The notes under the pieces are model-generated. The model did not search any database. It had not been told where the DNA came from and was given only the letters and a program-made list of their open reading frames with translations. Positions 1 through 6,828 of a DNA stretch of 64,000 nucleotides are shown here, piece by piece (the first letter of the stretch is position 1; each line of letters opens with the position of its first letter). The DNA comes from Noviherbaspirillum malthae (lineage in GTDB: Bacteria; Pseudomonadota; Gammaproteobacteria; Burkholderiales; Burkholderiaceae_D): the NCBI RefSeq assembly GCF_015352985.1, contig NZ_JACYXF010000014.1:1-64000 (forward strand). Reading direction: 5' to 3'. The position numbers and the translations under genes were made by a program.

Positions 1-58
1 ATAATGAGGAGTCAGCTCTTGATATTCCGAAGGTGCAGGAAATCCGCGTTGCGAACAG

Positions 59-352
59 GTGACGCACATCGCCAGTGCATCGGCATTGACCAAAGGCTTG
101 GCCAGCCTCGGAGGCATCATCGTGACCGTCGTCGATATGCGCACCAAGTCCAACTTCGGTCACCCGACCTGTGACGCCTTCACCGCGGTGATCATCCTAA
201 ACGTCAAGGCAAGGGCTGTCGGGACGGTGGACGACAGCGTGCAGGATGCGGCGGTGCTGTCAACGGAACACATATCGGTACCGGCATATGGCAGCGCTGG
301 CAGCTACCGGCCTCGGAAGACGCCCGAACAATTCAATGTAGAAGTGCGGTGA
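59..352 (+). CDS. Possible small hypothetical protein at the window edge
   Basis: An open frame of 97 codons starts with GTG and shares a GTGA overlap with the stop of another frame (stop at 60-62) that enters from outside the window and reads NEESALDIPKVQEIRVANR at its end. The upstream piece looks like a genuine protein C-terminus, and the overlap is what an operon would give, but the 97-residue product matches no family I recognise. It has no clear signal peptide or membrane segment. It could equally be a decayed remnant. It converges with the exporter gene that ends at 414. Confidence 0.3.
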   Translation: MTHIASASALTKGLASLGGIIVTVVDMRTKSNFGHPTCDAFTAVIILNVKARAVGTVDDSVQDAAVLSTEHISVPAYGSAGSYRPRKTPEQFNVEVR

Positions 353-413
353 TTCATCGAGCAAGGCCGTGAGGCGGTCAGGATCAAGGCGGAGCGTCCG
401 GGTCCGGCACGGT

Positions 414-2576
414 TCACTGAGTCAGTGATCTGGCGCGGAACAGGATTTTTTCCTTGTGCTCGGTCGTGGACACATCGTCGACAATGCGGCCGTTCTCCAT
501 CATCACAACGCGGCTTGCGGACAGGATGGTTTCCGGTCGGTGGGCAACAATGATGCGCGTCATCTGATTGCTGCGGATGGCTTCATTCACGGCTTTTTCG
601 CGCGCAATGTCCAGGTGGCTGGTCGCTTCATCGAGCAGAAGGATGCTCGGCCTGTGATACAGGGCGCGGGCAATCAGCACGCGCTGCTTTTGTCCACCGG
701 ACAAACTGGTGCCCATGTCGCCGATCAGCGTGCTGTAACCCATCGGCATCTTGCAGATGTCTTCGTGGATTGCCGCCTGCCGTGCGCATTCCTCGATTCG
801 CCGCTGCGACGGCGACTCCGCGAAGAAACTGATGTTGTCGCCGATCGAGCCGGCAAACAACTGGTCGTCCTGCAGCACGACACCAATCATGGCCCGGTAC
901 CGAGCGATGCCGATCCTGCCCAGGTCCTGGCCGTCGATCATCAAGTCGCCGCTTTCCGGCTGCAGGAGACTGGCCAGAATCCGCAGCAGCGTGGTTTTTC
1001 CGCAGCCGGAGGCACCAACGATCGCCACCGACTCGCTAGGCTGGATGTTCAGGTTGATGCCGTCGAGTACCCACGGGTCGTTCGGACTGTAGCGAAAACG
1101 CAGATTGCGCACCTCGACCGCTGCGGCTACCCCGTCCTGGTGGGGCTCCATGGACTGCGGGATGCGCGGCTCCGGGGCAGTCAGGGCAATATCGGCCAGC
1201 CGCTCTGCATGCAAGCGCAACATCACCAGGTCCAGCGCTTTGTCAGTCAATGCACTCACGCGGCTGAGGAACTGATCCTTGTAAGCGATGAACGCCAGCA
1301 GCATGCCCACCGAAAACGTCTTGTCCAGCACGCGCTGCGCAGCAAGCCAGACGACGATAAGGGTGATCCCGCCGACCAGCAGCGCATTGGAAGTCTTGAA
1401 GACAAGGGAGAGCGTTTGCGCTTTGATCTGGCGGTTCACCGTCTCCACCAGCAGGTTGAGCCAGTACGCACGCCGGCTTTCCTGTGCATTGAAGAGCTTG
1501 ATCGTCTTGATGCCACGCATTGACTCGAGGAAGTGGCTGTCCCGCCTGGCCGCCCAGACAATCGCTTCCATGGAGGCATGGCGCAAGGGTGTATAGGTCG
1601 CCCAGCGCAGCAGGGCATACAAGGCCGCGCCGGCCAGTACCACCATGGCCAGCCCCGGCGCATAGACGAACATGACGGCCAGCGTGATGGCCGACATCAG
1701 GCCATCAAGCAGCGCCTCGACCATATCGGTGGTGATTGCCTGGAGAATCGTCTCTTGCGAGCCAAATCTCGACATGACATCTCCCAGGTGCCGCGCCTCG
1801 AAATAGCCGGCCGGAAGACTGATCAGATGCGAGAAAAGATTCGAGCGGCCCATGACTTTCAGCACGCTGGAAATCGCAATCAGCATCCAGCCCCGCATCG
1901 CGGTTACCGCGACGCGGATCACGAGGAGCAATGAAAACCCGAGGACCAGCGTCAGCAGAAGATCCCGGTCTGCTGTGACCAGCGCCTCGTCGACCACCCA
2001 TTGCAGAAAAAACGGACTGATCACGGCAAATACTTCGATGCACAGGGCCATCACGGCAAGCATGCCCAGCGATCGCTTGAGTCCCACCATCCGGCCGGTC
2101 AGCGTGCCGAGCTTGACCCGCGGCGGCGGCTCTCCGGGCTCGAAGTCACTGAGCGGCGAAAACTCCACCGCAATGCCGGTAAAGCGCGCCAGGACCTCGG
2201 CTTGCGGCAGCCGGCGCACTCCCACGGCAGGGTCGTGGATCACGATTCCGTTCGGGCCGGCATGCTTCAGCACCACGAAATGGTTCAGCTCCCAATGCAG
2301 CAGGCATGGGGTTGCCAGCAGCGGCAGTTCTTCGGGCTCGAGACGCACGGGACGCGAGGCCAGACCGATGCGTTCCGCGATGCCCACCAGATCCTTGAGC
2401 GTGGCGCCACGCAGGGACAAGCCGAAACGCCGGCGCAGTTCTGCCAGCGTGCAATTGCTGCCATGGTAAGCGGCAATCATGGCCAGACAGGCAAGACCGC
2501 ACTCCGCGGCTTCGGTCTGTAATACCATCGGCAGACGCGTGCCCCAGCCGAGATGGAGCTGGTCGAGCAGATTCAT
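414..2576 (-). CDS. Bacteriocin-type ABC exporter with C39 peptidase domain
   Basis: This is a peptidase-containing ABC transporter (720 aa) that cleaves double-glycine leaders and exports the core peptide across the inner membrane. The N-terminal C39 domain has the oxyanion Gln and the catalytic Cys26 (AECGLAC) and the catalytic His in HFVVLKHA. A six-helix membrane domain spans about residues 155-440. The ATPase domain carries Walker A GASGCGKTT, signature LSGGQ and Walker B ILLLDEATSHLD. I chose the ATG at 2576 because it forms an ATGA overlap with the stop of the HlyD gene; a longer frame opens at 2621 but would overlap that gene by 49 bp. With the HlyD partner and the GG-leader peptide at 5063-5230 it makes a complete processing and export unit; the outer-membrane TolC would come from elsewhere. 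It resembles the CvaB/RaxB class. Confidence 0.93.
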   Translation of the reverse strand: MNLLDQLHLGWGTRLPMVLQTEAAECGLACLAMIAAYHGSNCTLAELRRRFGLSLRGATLKDLVGIAERIGLASRPVRLEPEELPLLATPCLLHWELNHFVVLKHAGPNGIVIHDPAVGVRRLPQAEVLARFTGIAVEFSPLSDFEPGEPPPRVKLGTLTGRMVGLKRSLGMLAVMALCIEVFAVISPFFLQWVVDEALVTADRDLLLTLVLGFSLLLVIRVAVTAMRGWMLIAISSVLKVMGRSNLFSHLISLPAGYFEARHLGDVMSRFGSQETILQAITTDMVEALLDGLMSAITLAVMFVYAPGLAMVVLAGAALYALLRWATYTPLRHASMEAIVWAARRDSHFLESMRGIKTIKLFNAQESRRAYWLNLLVETVNRQIKAQTLSLVFKTSNALLVGGITLIVVWLAAQRVLDKTFSVGMLLAFIAYKDQFLSRVSALTDKALDLVMLRLHAERLADIALTAPEPRIPQSMEPHQDGVAAAVEVRNLRFRYSPNDPWVLDGINLNIQPSESVAIVGASGCGKTTLLRILASLLQPESGDLMIDGQDLGRIGIARYRAMIGVVLQDDQLFAGSIGDNISFFAESPSQRRIEECARQAAIHEDICKMPMGYSTLIGDMGTSLSGGQKQRVLIARALYHRPSILLLDEATSHLDIAREKAVNEAIRSNQMTRIIVAHRPETILSASRVVMMENGRIVDDVSTTEHKEKILFRARSLTQ

Positions 2577-3910
2577 GGATTCCATTTTCCGGTCAGCGTA
2601 TAGAGAGGGTCCAGTATCCATTCATACAGCCGGCGCTCTTCGATTACCACGGCGGCTTCCAGCTGCATGCCGGGCTGAAGCAGAACGGCATTGCCGTAGG
2701 CGGTGACCGTCTGCCGTTCCAGTGCAACGGTAATGCGATAAACCGGCTCCGAAGGACCGAACAGGCTGGTCAATCCTGCCAATTGTGCCGGCAGTTCGGC
2801 CGGGCTCAAGGCGGTGCGGGAGATGGAGCGCACGACGCCGGCATAGTGTCCGAACTTCTGATATGGGTAGGCGCTGTAACGCAGCAGAACTTGCTGTCCG
2901 CTTTTCAGGAAGCCCATTGCGCGGCTTGAAGCAAACAGGTGCGCCTCCAGTTCGGCATCAGAGGGAACGATGCTTAGCAGCGGCACGGTTGCGGATGCCT
3001 GTCCTCCTGTTTCGGACTGAATCGCTGTCACGGTCCCGCTTTGCGGAGCCGGGATGACGATCTCCCGGCGCGCCTCCACCTCCGCGCTTTGCTGGCGAAT
3101 CTCGGCAATGCTGCGCTGGATGTCGGCCGAGCGTGCTGCGGACTTGAGCGGCAGATCGCGGAGCTCGCCTTCGAGCGTGAGGCGATCGCGCTTGAGCGCC
3201 ATGCTGTTGCGCTGGAGGATGCGCATGCGGGCCGCCTGCTCCAGCCTTGCCTCGGTTGCCGCCTGAGCCTGCTGAGCAGGAAGAAAGCCCTGCGCCGCCA
3301 GGTCGCGCTGGCGTTCCTCCGTCCTGACCGCCAGCTTCAAGCGTGATTCCTGCAAGACGATCTCTTCGGCGAGCTGCTCCTGCTCCAGGCGCAGGGCGGC
3401 CAGCCGGCCGGACAGCGCCGTTGTCTGCTGCCTGAGAAGCTGCCGGCTTTCCTGTTCTTCCTTTAGCAGGCTTTCGCTGCGCGAACTCAGCGTCTTGAGG
3501 ATATTGGCCTGCGTATCGCCGAGACTGGCGCTTTTGATCTCGGTTGACAGCGTGATCAGCGGCTGTCCCTTCCGGACAACATCGCCTTCCTTGACGAAGA
3601 ACTGCGTTGCGACAGAGGCTTGCGGCGCGAAGACGCGCACCAGGCCTTGTTCGGGCACCAGCAAACCGCTTAGCTGCGCCTTCCTGGCATAGGTGCCGAA
3701 GTAAAACAACGACACGATGGCAGCTGTCACAGCCAAGGCGAAGACGGTGAACCAACGATGGGATGGACGCGGCTTGACCAGCACCGGACCCATCCACTGT
3801 GCCTGTCGTTGTGCGAGCACCTGCGGCCGGAATAACGGCACGTTGGCGACCGGCGACGAATCCGCAGCTTGCAGGCCGGTCTGCACGACACGTGGCTGGT
3901 CCATGGTCAT
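2573..3910 (-). CDS. HlyD-family membrane fusion protein (peptide export adaptor)
   Basis: This 445-residue periplasmic adaptor links the C39 exporter to an outer-membrane channel. A short cytoplasmic N-terminus of about 50 residues is followed by one membrane helix (about 53-72, FTVFALAVTAAIVSLFYFGT), a biotinyl-lipoyl half motif (FVKEGDVVRKGQPLITL), a long coiled-coil hairpin rich in Gln, Glu, Leu and Arg (about 140-280), the second lipoyl half (PAPQSGTVTAIQ) and a beta-barrel domain. This is the layout of CvaA/RaxA proteins. The start codon overlaps the stop of the upstream ParB-like gene by ATGA, and its own stop overlaps the exporter start in the same way, so all three are probably translationally coupled. 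Confidence 0.92.
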   Translation of the reverse strand: MTMDQPRVVQTGLQAADSSPVANVPLFRPQVLAQRQAQWMGPVLVKPRPSHRWFTVFALAVTAAIVSLFYFGTYARKAQLSGLLVPEQGLVRVFAPQASVATQFFVKEGDVVRKGQPLITLSTEIKSASLGDTQANILKTLSSRSESLLKEEQESRQLLRQQTTALSGRLAALRLEQEQLAEEIVLQESRLKLAVRTEERQRDLAAQGFLPAQQAQAATEARLEQAARMRILQRNSMALKRDRLTLEGELRDLPLKSAARSADIQRSIAEIRQQSAEVEARREIVIPAPQSGTVTAIQSETGGQASATVPLLSIVPSDAELEAHLFASSRAMGFLKSGQQVLLRYSAYPYQKFGHYAGVVRSISRTALSPAELPAQLAGLTSLFGPSEPVYRITVALERQTVTAYGNAVLLQPGMQLEAAVVIEERRLYEWILDPLYTLTGKWNP

Positions 3911-4857
3911 GCGTGTATCAGATGGTCGTCCACTTCAAAACTGATCTCGATCATGCGGACGACCTTCTTGACAGGGATCATCTTCCGTATTCTGGGATTG
4001 CCGAAATCCTTCAGCACGGGAGGCCGCGGCGCGTTGAAGTAGTAGCCGGGATTTTCGGAGACGATGGGTTTGGCCGTGATATCGAGCTCATCGCGCCGGG
4101 TCACGGTCTGGACAAGACATGGCGCATGCGTAATGCCAAGCTCGCGCAATGCACACGCACGGTGGTAGCCATTGTTCAACAGCAGCCGGTTGCTGTCATC
4201 ATCATGGATGGCATTGAGAAAATTCGAACTGTGCCCCACCATCAGACCGACGACGCCGGCAAGCGCGCCATGCGCCTCGTGGCCGACGATCTGATCCGGA
4301 TGCAGCAGGACGGATTCATGGAAACGGAAATCGGTGGAGTCGCAGCGGAACACATAGCGCTGCGAGCCCACCTTCCGGATTTCCACGGGTGTTTGTGGTG
4401 TGTCCAGCGGGAGACAAAAGCGGAACAGTGCTTCCGGGTCCGGATGCGGTCCCAGCCTTGATTTCAGATCCTCGACGAAGTTGTAGGTGACGTGGTTCTG
4501 GCACACGACCAGACGGTCGAGTTCTACCATGGCGATGCGCGCAGGCAGGGTGTCGAAGGTACGGCGATAACGTGCATCGGCCATCACCTCCTCGGCCAGC
4601 GGCTGCAGCCGTCGATCAAGACCCGAGCATTCGATCATGTCGGCAATGCCGGCTTCGTTCTTGGCAAGTTCTTCGTAATAGTCATTCGCAGCTCGCCACT
4701 GGTCTACCAGCAACTGAGCGTTGGAGATCTGCTCAACCACTCCCTGGTCGTCAACGAAGTCGAGAAACTTGTGAAGTGGCGGCTGGCCAAGCAGCCAGAG
4801 CTCGTGGCGGCTTGCCGCTTCTGCCCGGATAGTGCTGATATTTTCCGATTCGTTCAT
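3907..4857 (-). CDS. Uncharacterised ParB/Srx-like protein in the peptide export operon
   Basis: This is a soluble 316-residue protein with no signal peptide or membrane segment. Residues about 110-135 (RIAMVELDRLVVCQNHVT) look like a ParB-type first box, and residues about 225-250 (LLLNNGYHRACALRELGI, then HAPCLVQTV) look like the GxxRxxAL second box of the ParB/sulfiredoxin fold. That fold includes DNA-binding ParB, nucleases and free-serine kinases such as SbnI. No HTH region typical of a plasmid ParB is apparent, and no ParA is next to it. It sits between the peptide gene and the HlyD gene with ATGA overlap to the latter, so a role in peptide modification, regulation or immunity is likely, but which one is not shown by the sequence. 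The fold assignment is by eye. Confidence 0.75.
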   Translation of the reverse strand: MNESENISTIRAEAASRHELWLLGQPPLHKFLDFVDDQGVVEQISNAQLLVDQWRAANDYYEELAKNEAGIADMIECSGLDRRLQPLAEEVMADARYRRTFDTLPARIAMVELDRLVVCQNHVTYNFVEDLKSRLGPHPDPEALFRFCLPLDTPQTPVEIRKVGSQRYVFRCDSTDFRFHESVLLHPDQIVGHEAHGALAGVVGLMVGHSSNFLNAIHDDDSNRLLLNNGYHRACALRELGITHAPCLVQTVTRRDELDITAKPIVSENPGYYFNAPRPPVLKDFGNPRIRKMIPVKKVVRMIEISFEVDDHLIHA

Positions 4858-4970
4858 TGTCTGACCTCATGTCGGAGTAGGAGAAACGGCATGCCGAGAA
4901 GGGCGCTGATGCAGAAGGCGAGATCGGGCGGCACGAGGCCTTTCCAGGCATGGGCATAAATCTTTAGCAC
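4854..4970 (-). CDS. Possible small ORF coupled to the ParB-like gene
   Basis: A short frame ends with TGA inside an ATGA overlap with the start of the 316-residue gene, the same coupling seen at the next two junctions. From GTG at 4970 (preceded by AAGG, 11-14 bases upstream) it gives 38 residues containing KIYAHAWKGLVPPDL and then a hydrophobic stretch, FCISALLGMPFLLL; a TTG at 5024 would extend it to 56 residues. It could be a single-span membrane or immunity-type peptide. The only support is the overlap, the plausible residue mix and the position between peptide and operon, so it may be leader sequence that is not translated. Confidence 0.4.
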   Translation of the reverse strand: MLKIYAHAWKGLVPPDLAFCISALLGMPFLLLRHEVRQ

Positions 4971-5017
4971 GGCATCGCTGCCTTGGCGCTCAGGAATCGC
5001 CGAGACAGCGATGCCTG

Positions 5018-5051
5018 CCTGCAAAAATGCAGGTTACCGGTCACTACCGGT
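5018..5051 (-). promoter_or_regulatory. Two tandem hairpins after the peptide gene
   Basis: Just downstream of the peptide stop (minus strand) the DNA contains ACCGGT-AGTG-ACCGGT (5036-5051) and then CCTGCA-TTTT-TGCAGG (5018-5033). Neither is followed by a T-run, so they look more like transcript-stabilising or processing hairpins than a strong terminator. That would fit high expression of the peptide with lower expression of the export genes, which is an inference. Confidence 0.4.
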
Positions 5052-5062
5052 TGCATCGTCAA

Positions 5063-5230
5063 TTAATACTTGTTGCGAGTCTGGCTGTAGCTACGGGACT
5101 TTTTGCTATGGCTACGGGACATCTTGCTATGGCTACGGCTACGGGATTTCTTGCTGTAGCTGCGCGATGCCTTGTCCGTTCCGGTTCCGCCGTACACGCT
5201 TTGCAGTTCATTGGTGGTCAGGTTGCGCAT
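5063..5230 (-). CDS. Double-glycine leader peptide with Ser/Arg/Lys heptad-repeat core
   Basis: This is a 55-residue secreted peptide precursor. The start at 5230 has a strong ribosome site (CTCGGAGG, then TAATC). Residues 1-15, MRNLTTNELQSVYGG, match the GG-leader consensus exactly at the key places: Leu -12, Glu -8, Leu -7, Val -4, Gly -2, Gly -1. The predicted 40-residue core has 13 Ser, 7 Lys, 6 Arg, 3 Tyr, 2 His, one Asp and no Cys. It is built of four seven-residue units of the form S-R-S-[YH]-S-K-[KM] (22-28, 31-37, 38-44, 45-51), with an extra SR between the first two; the DNA shows 21-bp repeats. The C39 exporter, HlyD and ParB-like genes follow on the same strand. I know no bacteriocin family with this core. 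The longer frame that opens at 5365 is not needed. Confidence 0.85.
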   Translation of the reverse strand: MRNLTTNELQSVYGGTGTDKASRSYSKKSRSRSHSKMSRSHSKKSRSYSQTRNKY

Positions 5231-5410
5231 GATTACCTCCGAGTTAAGAATTGAGTTGAATAATGAATGCCAGTGGAACAGCCGGCATCCGCTCTTCTTT
5301 TGCCTGCGCGCGCACGAAAGCCGCCGCGACGGAGGCATTGAGAAGCTAGGGCGATGTACCGGCAACGCATGCCGGGGCGAGGTAGCGTTGACCTCATTGA
5401 ATCAGCAAGA

Positions 5411-5497
5411 TCAAGGACTGGCGGAAGCGGGTCTGTAGCGCGGCATACCGAACGACGCCTGCAGGGCCAATACCGTGATCGCTGTCGTGATATCCAT
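5411..5497 (-). CDS. Possible 28-residue peptide upstream of the GG-leader peptide
   Basis: A short frame starts at ATG 5497 with a good ribosome site (AAGGAG, seven bases before the ATG) and encodes MDITTAITVLALQASFGMPR followed by YRPASASP. It has a hydrophobic N-terminal half and no GG motif. It is the first translatable frame after the candidate promoter at 5527-5555, about 180 bp before the GG-leader peptide. It may be a second small product of the locus or a leader ORF; part of the following spacer also reads like protein in another frame (ending IIQLNS just before 5260), so it might be the remains of a longer gene. Confidence 0.45.
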   Translation of the reverse strand: MDITTAITVLALQASFGMPRYRPASASP

Positions 5498-5516
5498 GTC
5501 TCCACTCCTTATTCAC

Positions 5517-5555
5517 TTTTGGTTTAACCATAGTGGAACCAAAACTGGCGTTCAA
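5517..5555 (-). promoter_or_regulatory. Candidate promoter with inverted repeat for the peptide locus
   Basis: On the minus strand TTGAAC (5555-5550) and TATGGT (5532-5527) are spaced by exactly 17 bp, each matching four of six sigma-70 consensus positions. The -10 region lies within an inverted repeat, TTTTGGTT (5517-5524) and AACCAAAA (5537-5544), which could bind a repressor. The repeat ends 20 bp upstream of the ATG at 5497. No dedicated regulator gene is present in the locus. Confidence 0.45.
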
Positions 5556-5670
5556 CCTGCGATGGCGGCGCCTTGGGGCGAATCAAGGTAGTTGGAACTA
5601 AAGACCTGGCGGGGAGTAAAACGGGAACCTATATGCTCCAGGGGCGGATCAAGTCAGTTTGAACTGAGAA

Positions 5671-5786
5671 CCTGTTTGAAAACTAACTGCGCGGCGTGAT
5701 CCCGGCACTGCGGTGCTCGGCATACCTTACGTACGCGTGCGCTCCTCATACCAAGCTCAAGCCGCTCGCTACAGTTTTCAAACAGG
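5671..5786 (+). repeat. Dispersed ~116-bp element with 14-bp terminal inverted repeats, copy 1
   Basis: The element is bounded by a perfect 14-bp inverted repeat, CCTGTTTGAAAACT (5671-5684) and AGTTTTCAAACAGG (5773-5786). The inside contains the string GCGTGATCCCGGCACTGCGG and ACGTACGCGTGCGCT. A diverged copy in reverse orientation lies at 35588-35708. It has no coding capacity of its own; a short hydrophilic frame inside is repeated in both copies and is not a gene. It looks like a MITE or REP-class element. Here it lies between the peptide promoter and the end of the IclR gene. Confidence 0.75.
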
Positions 5787-5843
5787 CTCTGAACGCATGG
5801 CAGGGAGTAGCAGGGAAGCCATCCCCCTGTCGCGGGTATCAAG

Positions 5844-6641
5844 TCACGACAAGGGAGTTGCCGGCTCGGCAGCCGTTTGTTCAATGCGTTTCGTGATCTC
5901 GTTGGCGCTCTGCATCACCATGCCGATCAGCATTTCCTCGCTGATCGCAGGCGGCGCTTTCGTATTCAGGCTTAATACCAGACTGCCTACGATTTCCTTC
6001 TTTTCATCGAGAACCGGCGCTGCAATGCCCGTGACTTCCTGATCGAGTTCTCCGCGCGAGATGTAATAGCCGCAACTGCGGATGCGCTTGAGTTCCTTCG
6101 AAAACGCGGTCCAGTCGGATCCGATTTTGCCCACGTCATCTGCCAGCGCCGGATCTGCCACGGCGGCGTCGTAAATGCGCTTCAGTTTGCGCCGCTCCAT
6201 GTGGGCAAGGATGACGTGTGCCTGCGATCCTCGGAAGAGAGGCATGGGCAGTCCCTTTGTGTAGGTCAGGTGAACCGGATGCTTGCCCGGCACATGGAAG
6301 ACGTTCACGACGGTCTGATCGTAGACGTTACAGAGCAGTACATCGCATTCGGTCAGCTCGGCCAGCCCATACATCAGGCTGTGCGCGGCTTGAATGATGG
6401 GGTCGTAGGAGCGGATGAGGTATTCCAGCTCGATGATCTTGGGTCCAAGGCGGTAGCGCCCCGAAGTCCGTGACAACAAGCCTGCCTGGGTCAGTTCGCT
6501 GGCGTAGCGGTAGGCCGACGGAGCACTTATTTCCAGAGACGTGGCGATATCTTCGATCGTGATCCACGGACGGCTTTCACGAAACAGGTTCAGGATCACC
6601 ATGACTCGGCCTATAACGGAAGGAGAGGAAGCTGTTGTCAT
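5844..6641 (-). CDS. IclR-family transcriptional regulator
   Basis: This 265-residue protein has an N-terminal winged helix-turn-helix (about 8-70, with TIEDIATSLEISAPSAYRYA) and a C-terminal IclR effector-binding domain (about 85-250, including KGLPMPLFRGSQAHVILAH and GELDQEVTGIAAPV). I chose ATG 6641 (MTTASSPSVIGRV) because the region before it in the longer frame from 6764 has no IclR-like sequence. It is divergent from the FAD monooxygenase gene at 6829 and very probably controls it through the inverted repeats at 6737-6796. The ligand is presumably an aromatic acid. Confidence 0.9.
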   Translation of the reverse strand: MTTASSPSVIGRVMVILNLFRESRPWITIEDIATSLEISAPSAYRYASELTQAGLLSRTSGRYRLGPKIIELEYLIRSYDPIIQAAHSLMYGLAELTECDVLLCNVYDQTVVNVFHVPGKHPVHLTYTKGLPMPLFRGSQAHVILAHMERRKLKRIYDAAVADPALADDVGKIGSDWTAFSKELKRIRSCGYYISRGELDQEVTGIAAPVLDEKKEIVGSLVLSLNTKAPPAISEEMLIGMVMQSANEITKRIEQTAAEPATPLS

Positions 6642-6736
6642 GTTTTTAATGCCGTTGCAATCAGGTAAGAGGTTCAGGGTCTCATTATCGCACCGAGAAT
6701 TCGGTTGACACCATAAGCCGCAAAATATAGACTGAA

Positions 6737-6796
6737 TTATCGTTATTTGATAAAAGTGTTTCATCTGAAGGTTTTAAACGGAACGTTTTATCAAAA
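6737..6796. promoter_or_regulatory. Candidate IclR operator region
   Basis: The intergenic region between the divergent IclR and monooxygenase genes holds a perfect 10-bp inverted repeat, TTTGATAAAA (6746-6755) and TTTTATCAAA (6786-6795), with a second dyad between and over it, AAACG-GAA-CGTTT (6776-6788), and TTATC-N7-GATAA (6737-6753). IclR-type regulators bind such palindromes in divergent promoters. No other function for the region is visible. Confidence 0.5.
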
Positions 6797-6828
6797 TTTC
6801 AGAGAATGTTGTCCCTTGCGAGTTTCCA

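Noticed and set aside
3907..4857. Plasmid partition system based on the ParB-like gene
   Set aside because: There is no ParA, no HTH and no parS-like repeats; the gene is translationally coupled to export genes.
5713..6042. Plus-strand frame starting in the repeat element
   Set aside because: It starts inside a non-coding repeat and runs antisense through the IclR gene; a similar frame occurs in the second copy for the same reason.
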